Assembly: GCA_003999685.1 (NCBI GenBank)
Contig: CP021232.1
Location: 806,001 to 870,000 of the forward strand
Source: Taiwanofungus camphoratus
Taxonomy: Eukaryota > Basidiomycota > Agaricomycetes > Polyporales > Taiwanofungaceae
Direction: 5' to 3'
DNA: 64,000 nucleotides
Part shown: positions 36,108 to 47,100 of the stretch, in pieces
How the letters are laid out: each line of letters opens with the position of its first letter
How positions within the stretch are numbered: position 1 is the first letter of the stretch
Position numbers and translations under genes: made by a program
Notes under the pieces: generated by a model
Told to the model about the DNA's origin: nothing
The model's database searches: none
The model's input: only the letters and a program-made list of their open reading frames with translations

Positions 36108-39100
36108 GCTGTGGTCGCTGATCGTCGTATCGCTTGGATGAGGAGAAGGGATATACTGTCTGAGGTCTGAGGTCTGACGGTTGGTGCGGTTTAAATGCTG
36201 CCCAGACGAGGCCATGTATCGCACGGAACGTGATCGGGGTCCCTGTCAAATGCATTGGCCATTGTGCTGTATGCGACACGGCATGGAAGGTATCCTGCGG
36301 CAGCAACTTGCGAGGCGCATAGCCTGGACGGTGGCGCTGCCAGGGGCGTAGTCCATTTCGGCGTTTATGCGCGTTCGACAGAGAAGCGCCTGCAGGTGCG
36401 TCATGTGAACGAGCGGGGGACTTGAAAGGAGCAACCCTGGCCCCAGTCCAATAACGGCCTAGGTTCAATGCAGATGTGTCCTGGACGATTGACGCCAGCG
36501 TCCGTCGGTTGACGACAACCAGGTGCAGCGGCTCAGTCTTTCGCGTGCGCAAGGTCCCGAATGGAAGATCAACGACCGCACCCCTCGCAGTGGGAGGTCT
36601 TCAGGAAATACTGAGCGATTTCAGAGTCCACACATTGGACTGGAAGCATACGTCAGTCAACAGTCCAGCAACAGCCTTCTTTGACCAGCTGCCTAGAAAA
36701 GTCTCTTCTGAAGGCGCGACCTGTTGTAAGCGCAGCCCGGTGAAAGCGAAGGCCGGAGGTGGGAGAAGCACATCCGACGTGCGTCAGGGAAGCTTTTCAA
36801 GATGATGAATAGATCAGAGAACACCAGGTGAGGATCCGTCTGCCATGTGATGACACCCGTCATCGATGTGATTTTTGCGAGGCATCAGGTTCACGAAAGC
36901 CCGACTTAGCCCGATAAAAGGACGGATACCTAAGCCTGCATGAGTGGCGAGCGGAGAACGAAGGCTGTTCACTTCCCATCCTCTGTCAAAAGTGCGGAGC
37001 GTACCAGACAAAGTACTGGTAGGGGTACGGATCTTGGGTCTTTATCTCAGTGTTGAACCACTGCGCGTCCTGTGCGACCGCCGGCCCTCGTCCTGTGGAG
37101 GGGAAGACTGCACGACCGCATGAACAGACAAACTGTCTGCATCGTGTCAGCATGCGAGCCGCCTGCACTCGCGTGGATGGACAAACCGTTGCGCACGCAT
37201 CGACGGAGACACCGACACCCTGCATCGACGGACACCTCGTTTCTCCCTATGGTCCCTGTGCAGTGTCTGCACCTGTATTGACTTACCTGTTCGCGTCTGA
37301 AGACACTTATGTATGGGGTGCAGGGGGGCCGGTTAGCACATGCGCTAGAGAATTGGCGCACTGATGCACCGAGGTGCGACCAGGAGGGAGAGCATGTGAG
37401 ATAGGGAACCTGAGCACGTCTGTACAATGGGCTAAGTGCTGCGACACCCATAGGGTTAGGACGTAGCGTGCTTCCAGGGACTGGCGGCGATGTAAGGACA
37501 CAGCTGGAAGTGGCAGCACCGAGAGTCTTGCAGACAACTCATCGGCGGTCGGGGCGCGTGATGTGAGGGCGGCACAGAACCCGCTGCTAGCACAGAGAGC
37601 GTCTTTGCAGTCGCTTTGCGTGTCGCCCTTCTCATCCAGAGCCATACGAGCTGATGCAGGCCCCTCATGTGAGCTCAAATATATTATAGCAGAGGGTCAG
37701 CCATTGGCTGTTGCTGGTAATCATAAGCTAGCGGGTGCTGTAAAGTCGAACGGATGGACTGCGAGCTGATTGAGGTGGCGGATGATCGATGTCGATCGGG
37801 ACTCCCCGCCATCAATTCACACTCGCCCTTCCACCTCACGCGTCGCTATCAATGTTAAGTCATCATTTAATGCTGCCAGCCATCCCCTTCCTGTGACACT
37901 AGCCTGCCATCTCACCGCCAGCCACGGCACAGCAGCGTGATACTTTCTCGCCCGCCTTCACCGCATCCAAATTGGTCGGTATCAGGAAAAATTACTCTTC
38001 CTGATCATCCCTAATTATTCCACGGCTTGCTGTTTTCTGACACTCTGGTAGTATGTGAGTCCTATAGCAGATGTGTCCCTGTACTCCTCTGTAGTCTTCG
38101 GAAATGTCATAGTCTTTGTCTTAAATAATAGCACTGGGAGATTTGACATGACAACAGGCCTCCACCCCAGAAATAAAGATCTCGTGACCATCAAATTATA
38201 CATAAATGAGCTCTCTATAACGCGATGGTGGCCAAATTTTCATTTGTTAGATTATTATAAAAACCCCTTAGGTAGAGCTTGACGCCACATAACGAGGCCG
38301 CCGAAATACTGTAGGCGTGCCGCGCGGGTGCGGATGCCTACCTACTACTATCATTTGACCAGTGTTTGAAGATTTCCGTCATTCGATTTTTAGCTCCACA
38401 ATGACTGAATGGATTGCTCTCGGAGCAGTGTCATTTTGTGGCTATGGATCTTGGCTACATGGCCATATACTTACATTTTTAATTACTTTCGTAGTGAGGT
38501 GCCCAAGGACGTTCCGGTGGAGAGGACTAGTGTTTGACGATTTTTCCGAGCAATGTCACGAAGAGTCACCATACCAGGACAGTGCCACAATGAAGCTCCG
38601 ACGTGGCTTTTGGGCATCCGCCTGCAGCATTGCAATGACAACGAAGTGCGTCTGCTGGCGGAGTTCAAATCCAGACTGAGGAAGTGTCACTCTTGCTCAT
38701 GGATTGTAACGCACAGCAACACATTTGCTGCTGTACACTCATTGCGCCCACGATAAGCTTCGGAAAAATTGGGAGAGTGCATGTTATGGTGTGCTTGAGT
38801 TAGACACAAGTACAGGAACCAAGCGGCCATGGTTTGGGATGAGGCGAGAGGGTAGAAGAACGGCGATCGGCCTAATTAATAGATTTTCTGACACTCATAT
38901 TGAACTTGTTCTCTACACACTCCCTCTCTTTAAAATCGGAGAACACAGTTGTGTTGCATGATTTTCTAGACTATTTTAGATATCGTCTGATCTTGAGAAT
39001 ATCCCAAGGAGAGTTTGCGATAAGCCATTCTCAAACACTGGGTCCTTCTCAAAGTGGTGTCACACGATACCTACGGAGTATAAACCCGATGAATTTGATT

Positions 39101-39309
39101 TAAAAAAATGGTAGATCTTCAAGAAAATGCGTGGCGTGGCGTGGCGTAGCCACTCTCGGGAGCTGCCGATAAGTCCATCTCGATCGTGATACGGCGCTTA
39201 GACGCGTCTCTTGTCTTAACTTGAACTAACACGACTACCCCAGGCTGTAGAAAGTTACAATCCTTAGCTATCATTCGTGTATACCTCACAGGCATCTCTG
39301 AAAACTACT
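36108..39309. other. Gene-poor region with one copy of a dispersed repeat
   Basis: Numerous short open frames occur on both strands (for example 36476-36805, 37307-37678, 38362-38679) but none is recognisable. A copy of a roughly 160-bp dispersed repeat lies at 37805-37972. A TATA-like ATTATAAAAA occurs near 38258 without a clear gene. Confidence 0.4.
37805..37972 (+). repeat. Dispersed repeat, copy A
   Basis: Matches 42986-43142 with substitutions and small indels. Shared anchors, in the same order, include CCGCCATCAATTC, CACCGCCAGCCAC, GATACTTTCTCGCC and CTTCACCGCATCCA. Confidence 0.7.
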
Positions 39310-41783
39310 ATGACGCGTAAGAAAGTCAAGACCAGCAATATCGTGACAGAGGGCAGCGATGAAGGCGTGTCTCGGCCTGCAGCCTCGCGTCGTACACTCC
39401 GAGGAAAGCGGGGCGGCCTCAAGGACATGCCCAACATGCCTCTCGACATCATTGTTGAAGTACGTGCACAAGTGCACAAAGGGTTTCCAGAGACAGCTTA
39501 CTGAACGTCTTCGTTTTCTCGTAGATTTGCTGTTATCTTGAACCTCGAGACTTGCTCGCACTAGCGAGAACAAGCAAACCATTTCGGGCGTTGCTCATGA
39601 CGCGTGAATCTGCCCATCTGTGGAAAACTGCGCGGAAAAACTTGGAAGGATTTCCGGATTGTCCGCAGCACCTAAGCGAACCCGCATATGCCAATCTCGC
39701 GTTTTCTCCTCATTGTCATGTGAGTACCTGGTCTGATACGAATGTCTATATCCTAAGAAGACATCAACACATCCAGCTCTGCTTGAAGAACAATGTTAAG
39801 AGCGTGTTGTGGGACTTCAGTGTCCGGTATTGCAGCAATTGCAAGAAGGAACAGTAAGCTGATCCTATTTGCTTATGTTTCAAATTCTGAAGTTTTGCAG
39901 GACTACTGGGTATATTGATCATTTACCTCATCCTTTGTATACCCATATAAAGAACTCCTCGGACGTGCTCAACTATATTCCTGGTAAATAAAAAAGCTGC
40001 ATATTGTCTCCTTCGGGCCGTTTCACTAAATTCCTTTGTTTAGATTCTCGGAGGGGCCTTTATCACAACCCTCAAATCTTAGCTTTGCAAAACGACTGGG
40101 ATAAAGTGAAAGGAAACAAGCTAAGAGCTGAACGTTTCATTCAAGACCAGAAGGGACTTGTCGAACGCATTCACGATGTAAGTAGCCAGGTTCATAGCCC
40201 TTGTTCTCCTTCTCATTGAATATAATCAGCATGCACATTTATGTAAGATATGGGCGTATTCGCAAGCCATGTCTCGTGAGGCCGAACTTGATAATATCAG
40301 AGAAATTCGCTTGCATGCGTAAGCATTGAACCAGGTCTCTCCGATGCGTCAGCTGATTCTGTGACAGGATCGAATCCCGCCTCCGCGAATTAGGATGGCA
40401 TGAAGACCTTGAATACTTGAAAAGAGATGACTATTGTTTATTGGCAGACCACGCACAAGTTCGCCAGCCAAAAAAGCTGACCGATAAAGGTACATTTCCT
40501 GTGTCACAACTCGAGACAAACGTACTGAACCTATTTAGGCTGGGAAAAGATTCGTGAACAAGTTCTCTGTTTGATGCAAGGAACCAGAGATCGCCGCTTG
40601 AGAGAAGAACGCTATCAAATTCTGTGTAAACGGCTCCAAGATCTCTTCCGCATGATGATTGGTCTGTACGCAGAAGCACGAAGGACGGCTGCCGACGAGT
40701 TTAAGCCTTTCTTCATGGACTTCGCCCTCATGCCAGAGTTTCGAGCTATCGCTGATGCTCCAAGTAATACCAACGTCACCAACACTGAATTTTCTGCACT
40801 TCGTGATCAAATACCAACATTGACTGAACGCTGGCGGGCCGACATCAAGAAGAAGTTAACAAACCTTGTCAGAAAAGAAATAAAAGTTAACAAGAAAGTG
40901 GATCCGCTTGACCTTGCTGTTGCATTCTTCCGATGTTACGATTGCTCAACAGTGCTGCCTTACCCCGAAATCCTCGCCCATAAGTGTTGCCGTCCAGACG
41001 TTTCTGGGTGCATAACGAGCTACTGTGTTCCAGACTTGTATACACGGGTGGCGCTCAGCATTGCAGGGGCTCGGAGGTGGACCTTCGGTAGATTGGAAGT
41101 CGGACGTACCCTGAAGTGGGTAGAGGGGATTGTCCGGGCATGCGGTAAAGATCCTAGTTCGACAACCCGAGAGGAGATGGATAATTTGGATCTTCGCCTC
41201 TCTTGGACGACCTACCCAAATGGGATCAAACGCATAAAGAGTTGGCGCACTGCGGCAAGTAAAATCCCTTGTTTTGGTATTCATGTATAATGAATGCTGT
41301 TTCAGGCGCATGATTCATGGACATCTTACCGCCAGATAAAAGAACCGGTATGGGAGGTTGTCAGTGAAGAAGAAAGGGACAAGGCAAAGGAACTCGAAAC
41401 AAATTATCACAAGAGATATCCCAAAGAGCCGAAGGATGATTATTTCTGGTGTTGTTCACTCTGTACTGCACGTGATGGTCGATTTTTGAGTATCGTCAGC
41501 GTTAAGGAGCACTTACGAAAAGCGTATGTATCACTGCTGCCTATGTTCTGCTATCATTTGACACAGGTATAGACATTCAATCGAGAACGCAAGTGAAGAA
41601 GACAGAGATATGTATCATCACCCCCTCGCTGAACAAACATGTCCAACAGAGGTGTTACTTCTTCCCGACACACTTCAAGAGGATGACCTCAAGGATTATG
41701 AGCAGGAGAAGCTATGGCTGACAGAAGGGCGCGCATGTTTCTTTAAATTTCCCCCTAAGGATGTTGCCACCGTCGTTGATTGA
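39310..41783 (+). CDS. F-box protein (agaricomycete long type)
   Basis: Probable SCF adaptor. Ten exons: 39310-39459, 39525-39719, 39777-39853, 39901-39983, 40044-40177, 40230-40318, 40368-40489, 40539-41254, 41306-41523, 41573-41783; 664 residues, all in phase. A basic N-terminus (TRKKVKTSN, SRRTLRGKRGG) precedes the F-box at about residues 38-85 (LKDMPNMPLDIIVEICCYLE, DLLALARTSKPFRALLMT). Then come the features of this family: LWKTARKNLEGFPDCPQHLS, EPAYANLAFSPHCHLC and a Cys pair VRYCSNCKK. A long helical middle follows, then Cys-rich elements (RCYDCSTVLPYPEILAHKCC and WCCSLCTARDG). The intron after 41254 begins GCAAGT, a GC-AG intron; no GT donor keeps the frame. Ends PPKDVATVVD. Confidence 0.87.
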
Positions 41784-42985
41784 GCATTGCCTACTTTTGT
41801 AGTGTTTTAGATATACGCGCACTGTGCTCTGATGCATGTACTCTAACAGTCAATAATGCAATAGTTTAGCTTTATGCTTGTATCTGGTCTTCGCTATTCT
41901 GAGTTTCGCGAGTGAGATCACTAATTTTGCGAAGGAAGTGTTCCTTGAACTGTTTGTGGTTCTCATTATTCGTGTGTGAGGCAGCCTAATACACAAGGTG
42001 CGGTCTAACAGCGCAATGGTGATGGTGATGGGTTGATGGATTGAAGTGGGTTCTTGAGGAAGCTGGTACGACATCATCTGTTTGTGTGAACAAATGAGAA
42101 AACACATAGCAATCAGATGATGGTCACTGAAGGTTACTATGAAAACTATTTAGTGTATCAGGCAACTGCATCAGATATCTCATCCTCGTCTTCAAGCTGT
42201 GAGATTGATCGTTGGCATCCCATGAATGGACAACTGCTGAGCCATGCTGAACTTGTGTTACGTTGCGGCGTGAGCCTCGCTAGAGCCCGAAATTGTTCAC
42301 ATAGCTATATAATCATATGGCAAAAGGTAAATTCAATGTGAAAGATACAAACTTTGAACCTACCTATGTAACAGAATAAGTGGCTGAGAGCCTGTTCAGT
42401 GTTGATGCAATTGAAAGAATCAGTACAATGCTGCCTTTAATATAATCGCTTATGACATAAACAAAAAAACTTGCATTTTTGAGCGATTTCTGAATCTACA
42501 ACAATTGATTTAAAAGAATTGGTTATTAGCGATCGTCACTTTAGGAGGAGCATACAACAACTGTCAATAAGACGCACCAGATGATAACTAAATTCGGGAG
42601 GCAATCATTTGCACTTGGACAACAATCAGTACTCAAGAGTGAAAGAACAACTATCCTACATAGTGGTATAATTGACATACTTGATAAGATTTGATCAAGC
42701 CTGTCCAACTTGTGCAGACTTCAACAATGGCAATTGTAAAAAGCGCTATTTATACCGCAGGGATGCATCATTACTAACAAGATCCGGGTGTGCTTCATTC
42801 TAATGTCTTTTGAGACCCACAGGCAGTGCAAGCTCCTCGGCAGCAGTATGCTGTTATTATTGCTACTTGTCCAAAGGTAAACTTACCATGACTCTATCAG
42901 TTTTTGCAACCGGCCGAACTGCACCCGGCGCGTCGATTGATGTTTAACGTGAAAGATTGTCATGGCATCCAGCAACAATTGGACC

Positions 42986-43142
42986 ACTCCGCCATCAATT
43001 CCCACCCGCCTTCCGTCCTCCAACTATCAACGTGAAGTCATCCTTTAACGCATTGCAGCTATCAGCCATTCCCCTCCTGCGACACTGACCTGCCACCGCC
43101 AGCCACAACACAGATACTTTCTCGCCTGTCTTCACCGCATCC
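42986..43142 (+). repeat. Dispersed repeat, copy B
   Basis: Second copy of the repeat at 37805-37972, same orientation, about 5.2 kb away. The two copies are clearly diverged, so the duplication is not recent. No open reading frame or terminal inverted repeat is obvious. Confidence 0.7.
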
Positions 43143-44033
43143 ACAACGATTATCACTGCTCCGCAAATTTTCTGTGGACTGACGAGGTCCAGGCGCGATG
43201 GCTCGCTTCCGTTATTACCATCTCCTTTACCACGCTGAATGTGAACCCGCTCATCTTCGTGCGACATGCTAAAAGTAGGTGACGAAAGTGCGGCCCCAGG
43301 TGAAAGCGTGGCCCCAGGTCGTGAGTTCGACCCTCATCGGGACGGGAATAGCCGTGATGTGCCCAGATTGGATCGTCCTGTCACTTTTTGCACCTATAGT
43401 GCTTTTTTAACCAAGTTCGGTGTAATGCTGTCTTGGTAGGTTTCTTGAACGTGGGCCTGCAGCTTTGTGTCATATCGGTGAGTGTAGCATCATTTGTTGT
43501 CTTAATTTATCATGCCATCCACCCACTGGGCAGCTTACGGAGTGGTTGTTTCCTGTCGCTGTATGCTTGCACTGACGGAACCGAGATAGGGTACGATCAA
43601 TGCAGCAGATACCTGTTCACCGGGGCTCGCGTAGACTGCAATACACGTTTCTACACCTCAAGGAGTACAGCTGGCCAAAAGGCAGCATGGCGGGCAGCAC
43701 CAACCTGAGACGGGCCGTTTAGAAGCCTACGGTCGACGGACTGGCGCTCGGTTAGCCATTCATCAGGATATACTCCGTGTATCATCCGCATTACCAGTGT
43801 GAAGCCTCACCAAAAATAGTGGCTATACTCATATATCCGCGCTTATGGCCCGTTCTCAGATGGATTTACTACAGGCATGACAAGAAGGATCCCGCAGACG
43901 ACGTTACCTGCCCGAAATGGATAGATTTAGCCAAACGCGGAAGGGTTCCTTCCGTATAAGGTATGTTTGATGACACGTGACCGACGCGGTTTGTTTAAAA
44001 CTACAAACATGTTTACGCGCCGCGGGGCGCGAG

Positions 44034-44040
44034 ATATAAG
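44034..44040 (+). promoter_or_regulatory. TATA box of the repeat-protein gene
   Basis: ATATAAG lies about 105 bp upstream of the ATG at 44142, followed by a pyrimidine-rich leader (CTTACCACCGTCTTCCCCCT). Confidence 0.5.
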
Positions 44041-44141
44041 GCGGTCCATTCCCCAATATTCGAACCATAGTTCTTGCCTCTTACCACCGTCTTCCCCCTC
44101 GCTCCCCAGCGCGCACCCCCGTGCGGCTACTCGCATACACA

Positions 44142-47100
44142 ATGCTTATACCACTCGCATATTTATTCATGGGTGCCATGACCCTCCTGGGGGCATGGCA
44201 CACCGCTACCTTCTCCGTCCTCACCGACGTCCGCTGGCCGGCACTTGTCCATGTCGTGTCCCCCTTCGGCGCTATGCTGAGCAGCCTCGCCGTGGGGTTC
44301 GGGTATGTCTGTTTTATTTTCTAGTACCTTTTCCTTCGTCTTAGTGCACCGTTGTAGCATTCCCCGCTCCGACGTCATGACCCCCTTCGATGCCGACATG
44401 GCTTTGCCAGTCGTGCTCACCCTCCCTGACGTGCTCGACAGCCTGCACAACGTCTCCCAGGCGGCCGGCTGGGAGCTGGTCGTGTACGGGCCCGCGATGT
44501 GTTCCGACCTTATCGTCAGGCCATCGTCTGCGCTTGTGCCTGTCGCGACCGTACCTCCGAAGCCGACGCCAACGCCGACGCCGACTTTGACACAGGCCTT
44601 CGCTTCTGCGGCAGGCTCTGCACCTCCGCGCTTCGAGAACGTCCGGCCTATGGCAAGCTTCGTGCCGCCTCCCGATGTCGTCATGTGGTGGTGCACCGTC
44701 GTGCTGGCCCTCATCATCGTGGTCTCCATCCAGGCGCTGGTGTCGTTCACCACGTACAAGTTCCTCGTCACGTACGTCATCAAGGATCGCCACGCCCGCC
44801 CGCCGCGTCCGCCCCGGCCTGTGCAGCAGACCGTGTTGTGCTTCACGCTCCCGGTACGTTGACAGTTTGTCCATACATGCCGTGTCCTGACGTCGTCCGC
44901 CCAGTCGCGCCGGCCCCAGCTGAAGCCGTCGCTTGCCGCGCACGCGTTCGTACGGGCCAAGTGGCGGATTGTCGAGAGCGGGGCGATGTTTGTAGATTAC
45001 ACGCTGTCGGTAGCCATGTATACGGAGCCTGCCCCCGTTGTCACGTCGTTCCTGGACTTCCTCGCGGCCGCCCCCATCAAGATTGGCTACACCGTCAAGG
45101 ACACGCTCGACGAGGACCTCGCCCTCGCCGCGCTGAGCAAGTCGGTCCCCCTCGCCGTGCCCGTGCCCGGCAACGACTCGCACCTCGGTGTTGCGAATGC
45201 TGCTGACTCGGGTACCCCGGCCTCCGACACCTCGGACGCGGTTAACAGTGCGACCTCGGCTCCTCTGGTCGACACGACTCCCGTGACTCCTCCGGTCGAC
45301 ACGGCTCCCGCGGCTCCTCCGGTCGACACGACCCCCGCGATTCCTCCGGTCGAGAGCATAGTGTCAGCCGTGGCAACAAGGACCGAGGGCCCGATGATGA
45401 CCGCAGCAGGAACCGACGACGCGATGCCGACCGTGGAAGGAGCCACAGCCTCGGTTTCAACCATGACAGGAACCGAGGGTATGATATTGATTGGGGCAGG
45501 TGTCGAGAGTGTGAGGTCGACCGTCGCAGAAACTGAGGGCTCGATGTCGACTGCGTCAGGAATCGAGGGCGTAGCGTCGATCCCTGCTGCCCCTGTCGAC
45601 ACGACGCCCGCAGCTCCTGCCAAGGTCGACTTGGAGCCTGCTACTTCCGCCTCGGTAAACGCTGAGCCTTTGGTTTCTACCACAGCTAATACCACGCCGT
45701 CGGTTCCTGCTAACACTGTCGACGTCGAGCCTGCATCTCCTACTGTGAGAGACTTTGTGCCCACCATGGTTGACTTCGAATATGTGATTCCTGCGACGAC
45801 CGACATTGAACACTCAACTCCTGCGGCGGGTGACATCGTGCCCTCAGGAAGTGCTTCTGCGATCGATACTCCACCCTTGGTTCCTGCCGTGGTTGAAATT
45901 GAGGTCGCGGTTCCCACCGCTGTCGACAACGAGCCTGCATCTCCAACTGCCATCGACATTGCACCGGCGGCACCCGCTGCGGTCGACTGCGAGCCCGCGC
46001 TTTCTGCGACGATCGACATTGAACCTTCGGCGGCGGCGGTGGTGGCGGGAGACATTGTGCCCTTGGAAACTCCTTCTATGGCAGACGTTGAACCTACGGC
46101 CCCTGTTACGATCGACATTGATCCCTCCGTTTCTGCAACGGGAGGCATCGCGCCCTTGGAAACTACTACGCCCTCGGAACCTGCTACCGCGGCCGACATT
46201 GAGCCCGCGGCTGCTGGCAAGGTCGACTCCACCCCCTCAGACCCTACCACAGTTGACTTCGACTTTGCACCCTCAGAGCCTAGTACTGCGGCCGACATTG
46301 AGCCCGTGGCTGATACCATGGTCGACATTGAGTCCTCAGAGCCTGCTGTCACAGTTGACTTTGAGCCCACAGCTCTTGCGACGATCGACACTGAACCCTC
46401 AGTGCCTGTGGCGGGAGACATCGCGCCTTCAGCCCTTGAAACAGTGGACATCGTGTCCTTAGAACCTGCTATCACAGTTGACTTTGAACACGCGGCTCCT
46501 GTGCTGATCGACTGTGAGCCCTCAGTTGCGGTGGGAGACATTGCGCCCTCACTCCTTGCAACTGTAGACATCGGGCCCGCAACTCCTACCACGACTGATG
46601 TCGTGCCCGCGGCCGACACGGTTGACACTGCGCCGTTGGATCCCATCCCAATTGATACCACTCCCTCGGTTCCTTTCGCGGTCGGATTCGAGCTCGCAGC
46701 TTCTACCATGGTTGACGTGGTCGACATTGCGCCCGCCACGGTCGACTCCGAGCCCACAGCTCCTGTGGCCGGTGACCAGCAGTTCCAAGATGATGCTGCA
46801 GCCCCTGCGATGGCCGAGACCGCTGTGCTAGGTCCCAGTGCCGATGTCGTTTCCCTTTCTGACTCCGTGGCCACTCCACAGCCTCACGAGACTTCCTGCG
46901 TCATAGAGATGGCCTCTGCCGTCGATACCCCCGTAGTCGATACTCCCGCCGATAGTGGTTCCACGCTCTCAGACGATGTTGTCATCAGTGATGCCCTTGT
47001 CGACGAGTCTCACGTAGTCCAAGCTTCCATCGTTGACTGCCTTGCCATCGGACTCGAAGCTCTCATCTCCACCGTTAACGCCCTCGCTACGGATGTTCCC

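Larger units (their letters stand above)
41784..44141. other. Gene-poor region with dispersed repeat copy B and a tRNA-like box
   Basis: AT-rich left half without exons; repeat copy B at 42986-43142; a tRNA B-box-like element near 43320; promoter of the large repeat protein at the right end. Confidence 0.4.

Noticed and set aside
38362-38679. 105-codon plus-strand frame with a hydrophobic segment, TATA-like motif about 100 bp upstream
   Set aside because: No family match and composition deteriorates after the hydrophobic stretch; not enough support.
43265-43350. Functional tRNA gene
   Set aside because: Only a T-arm/B-box is present; no acceptor stem or recognisable anticodon arm.
44303-44324. 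22-bp intron in the repeat-protein gene (acceptor TTTTCTAG)
   Set aside because: Too short for splicing; the acceptor at 44356-44357 gives a 55-bp intron in the same phase.
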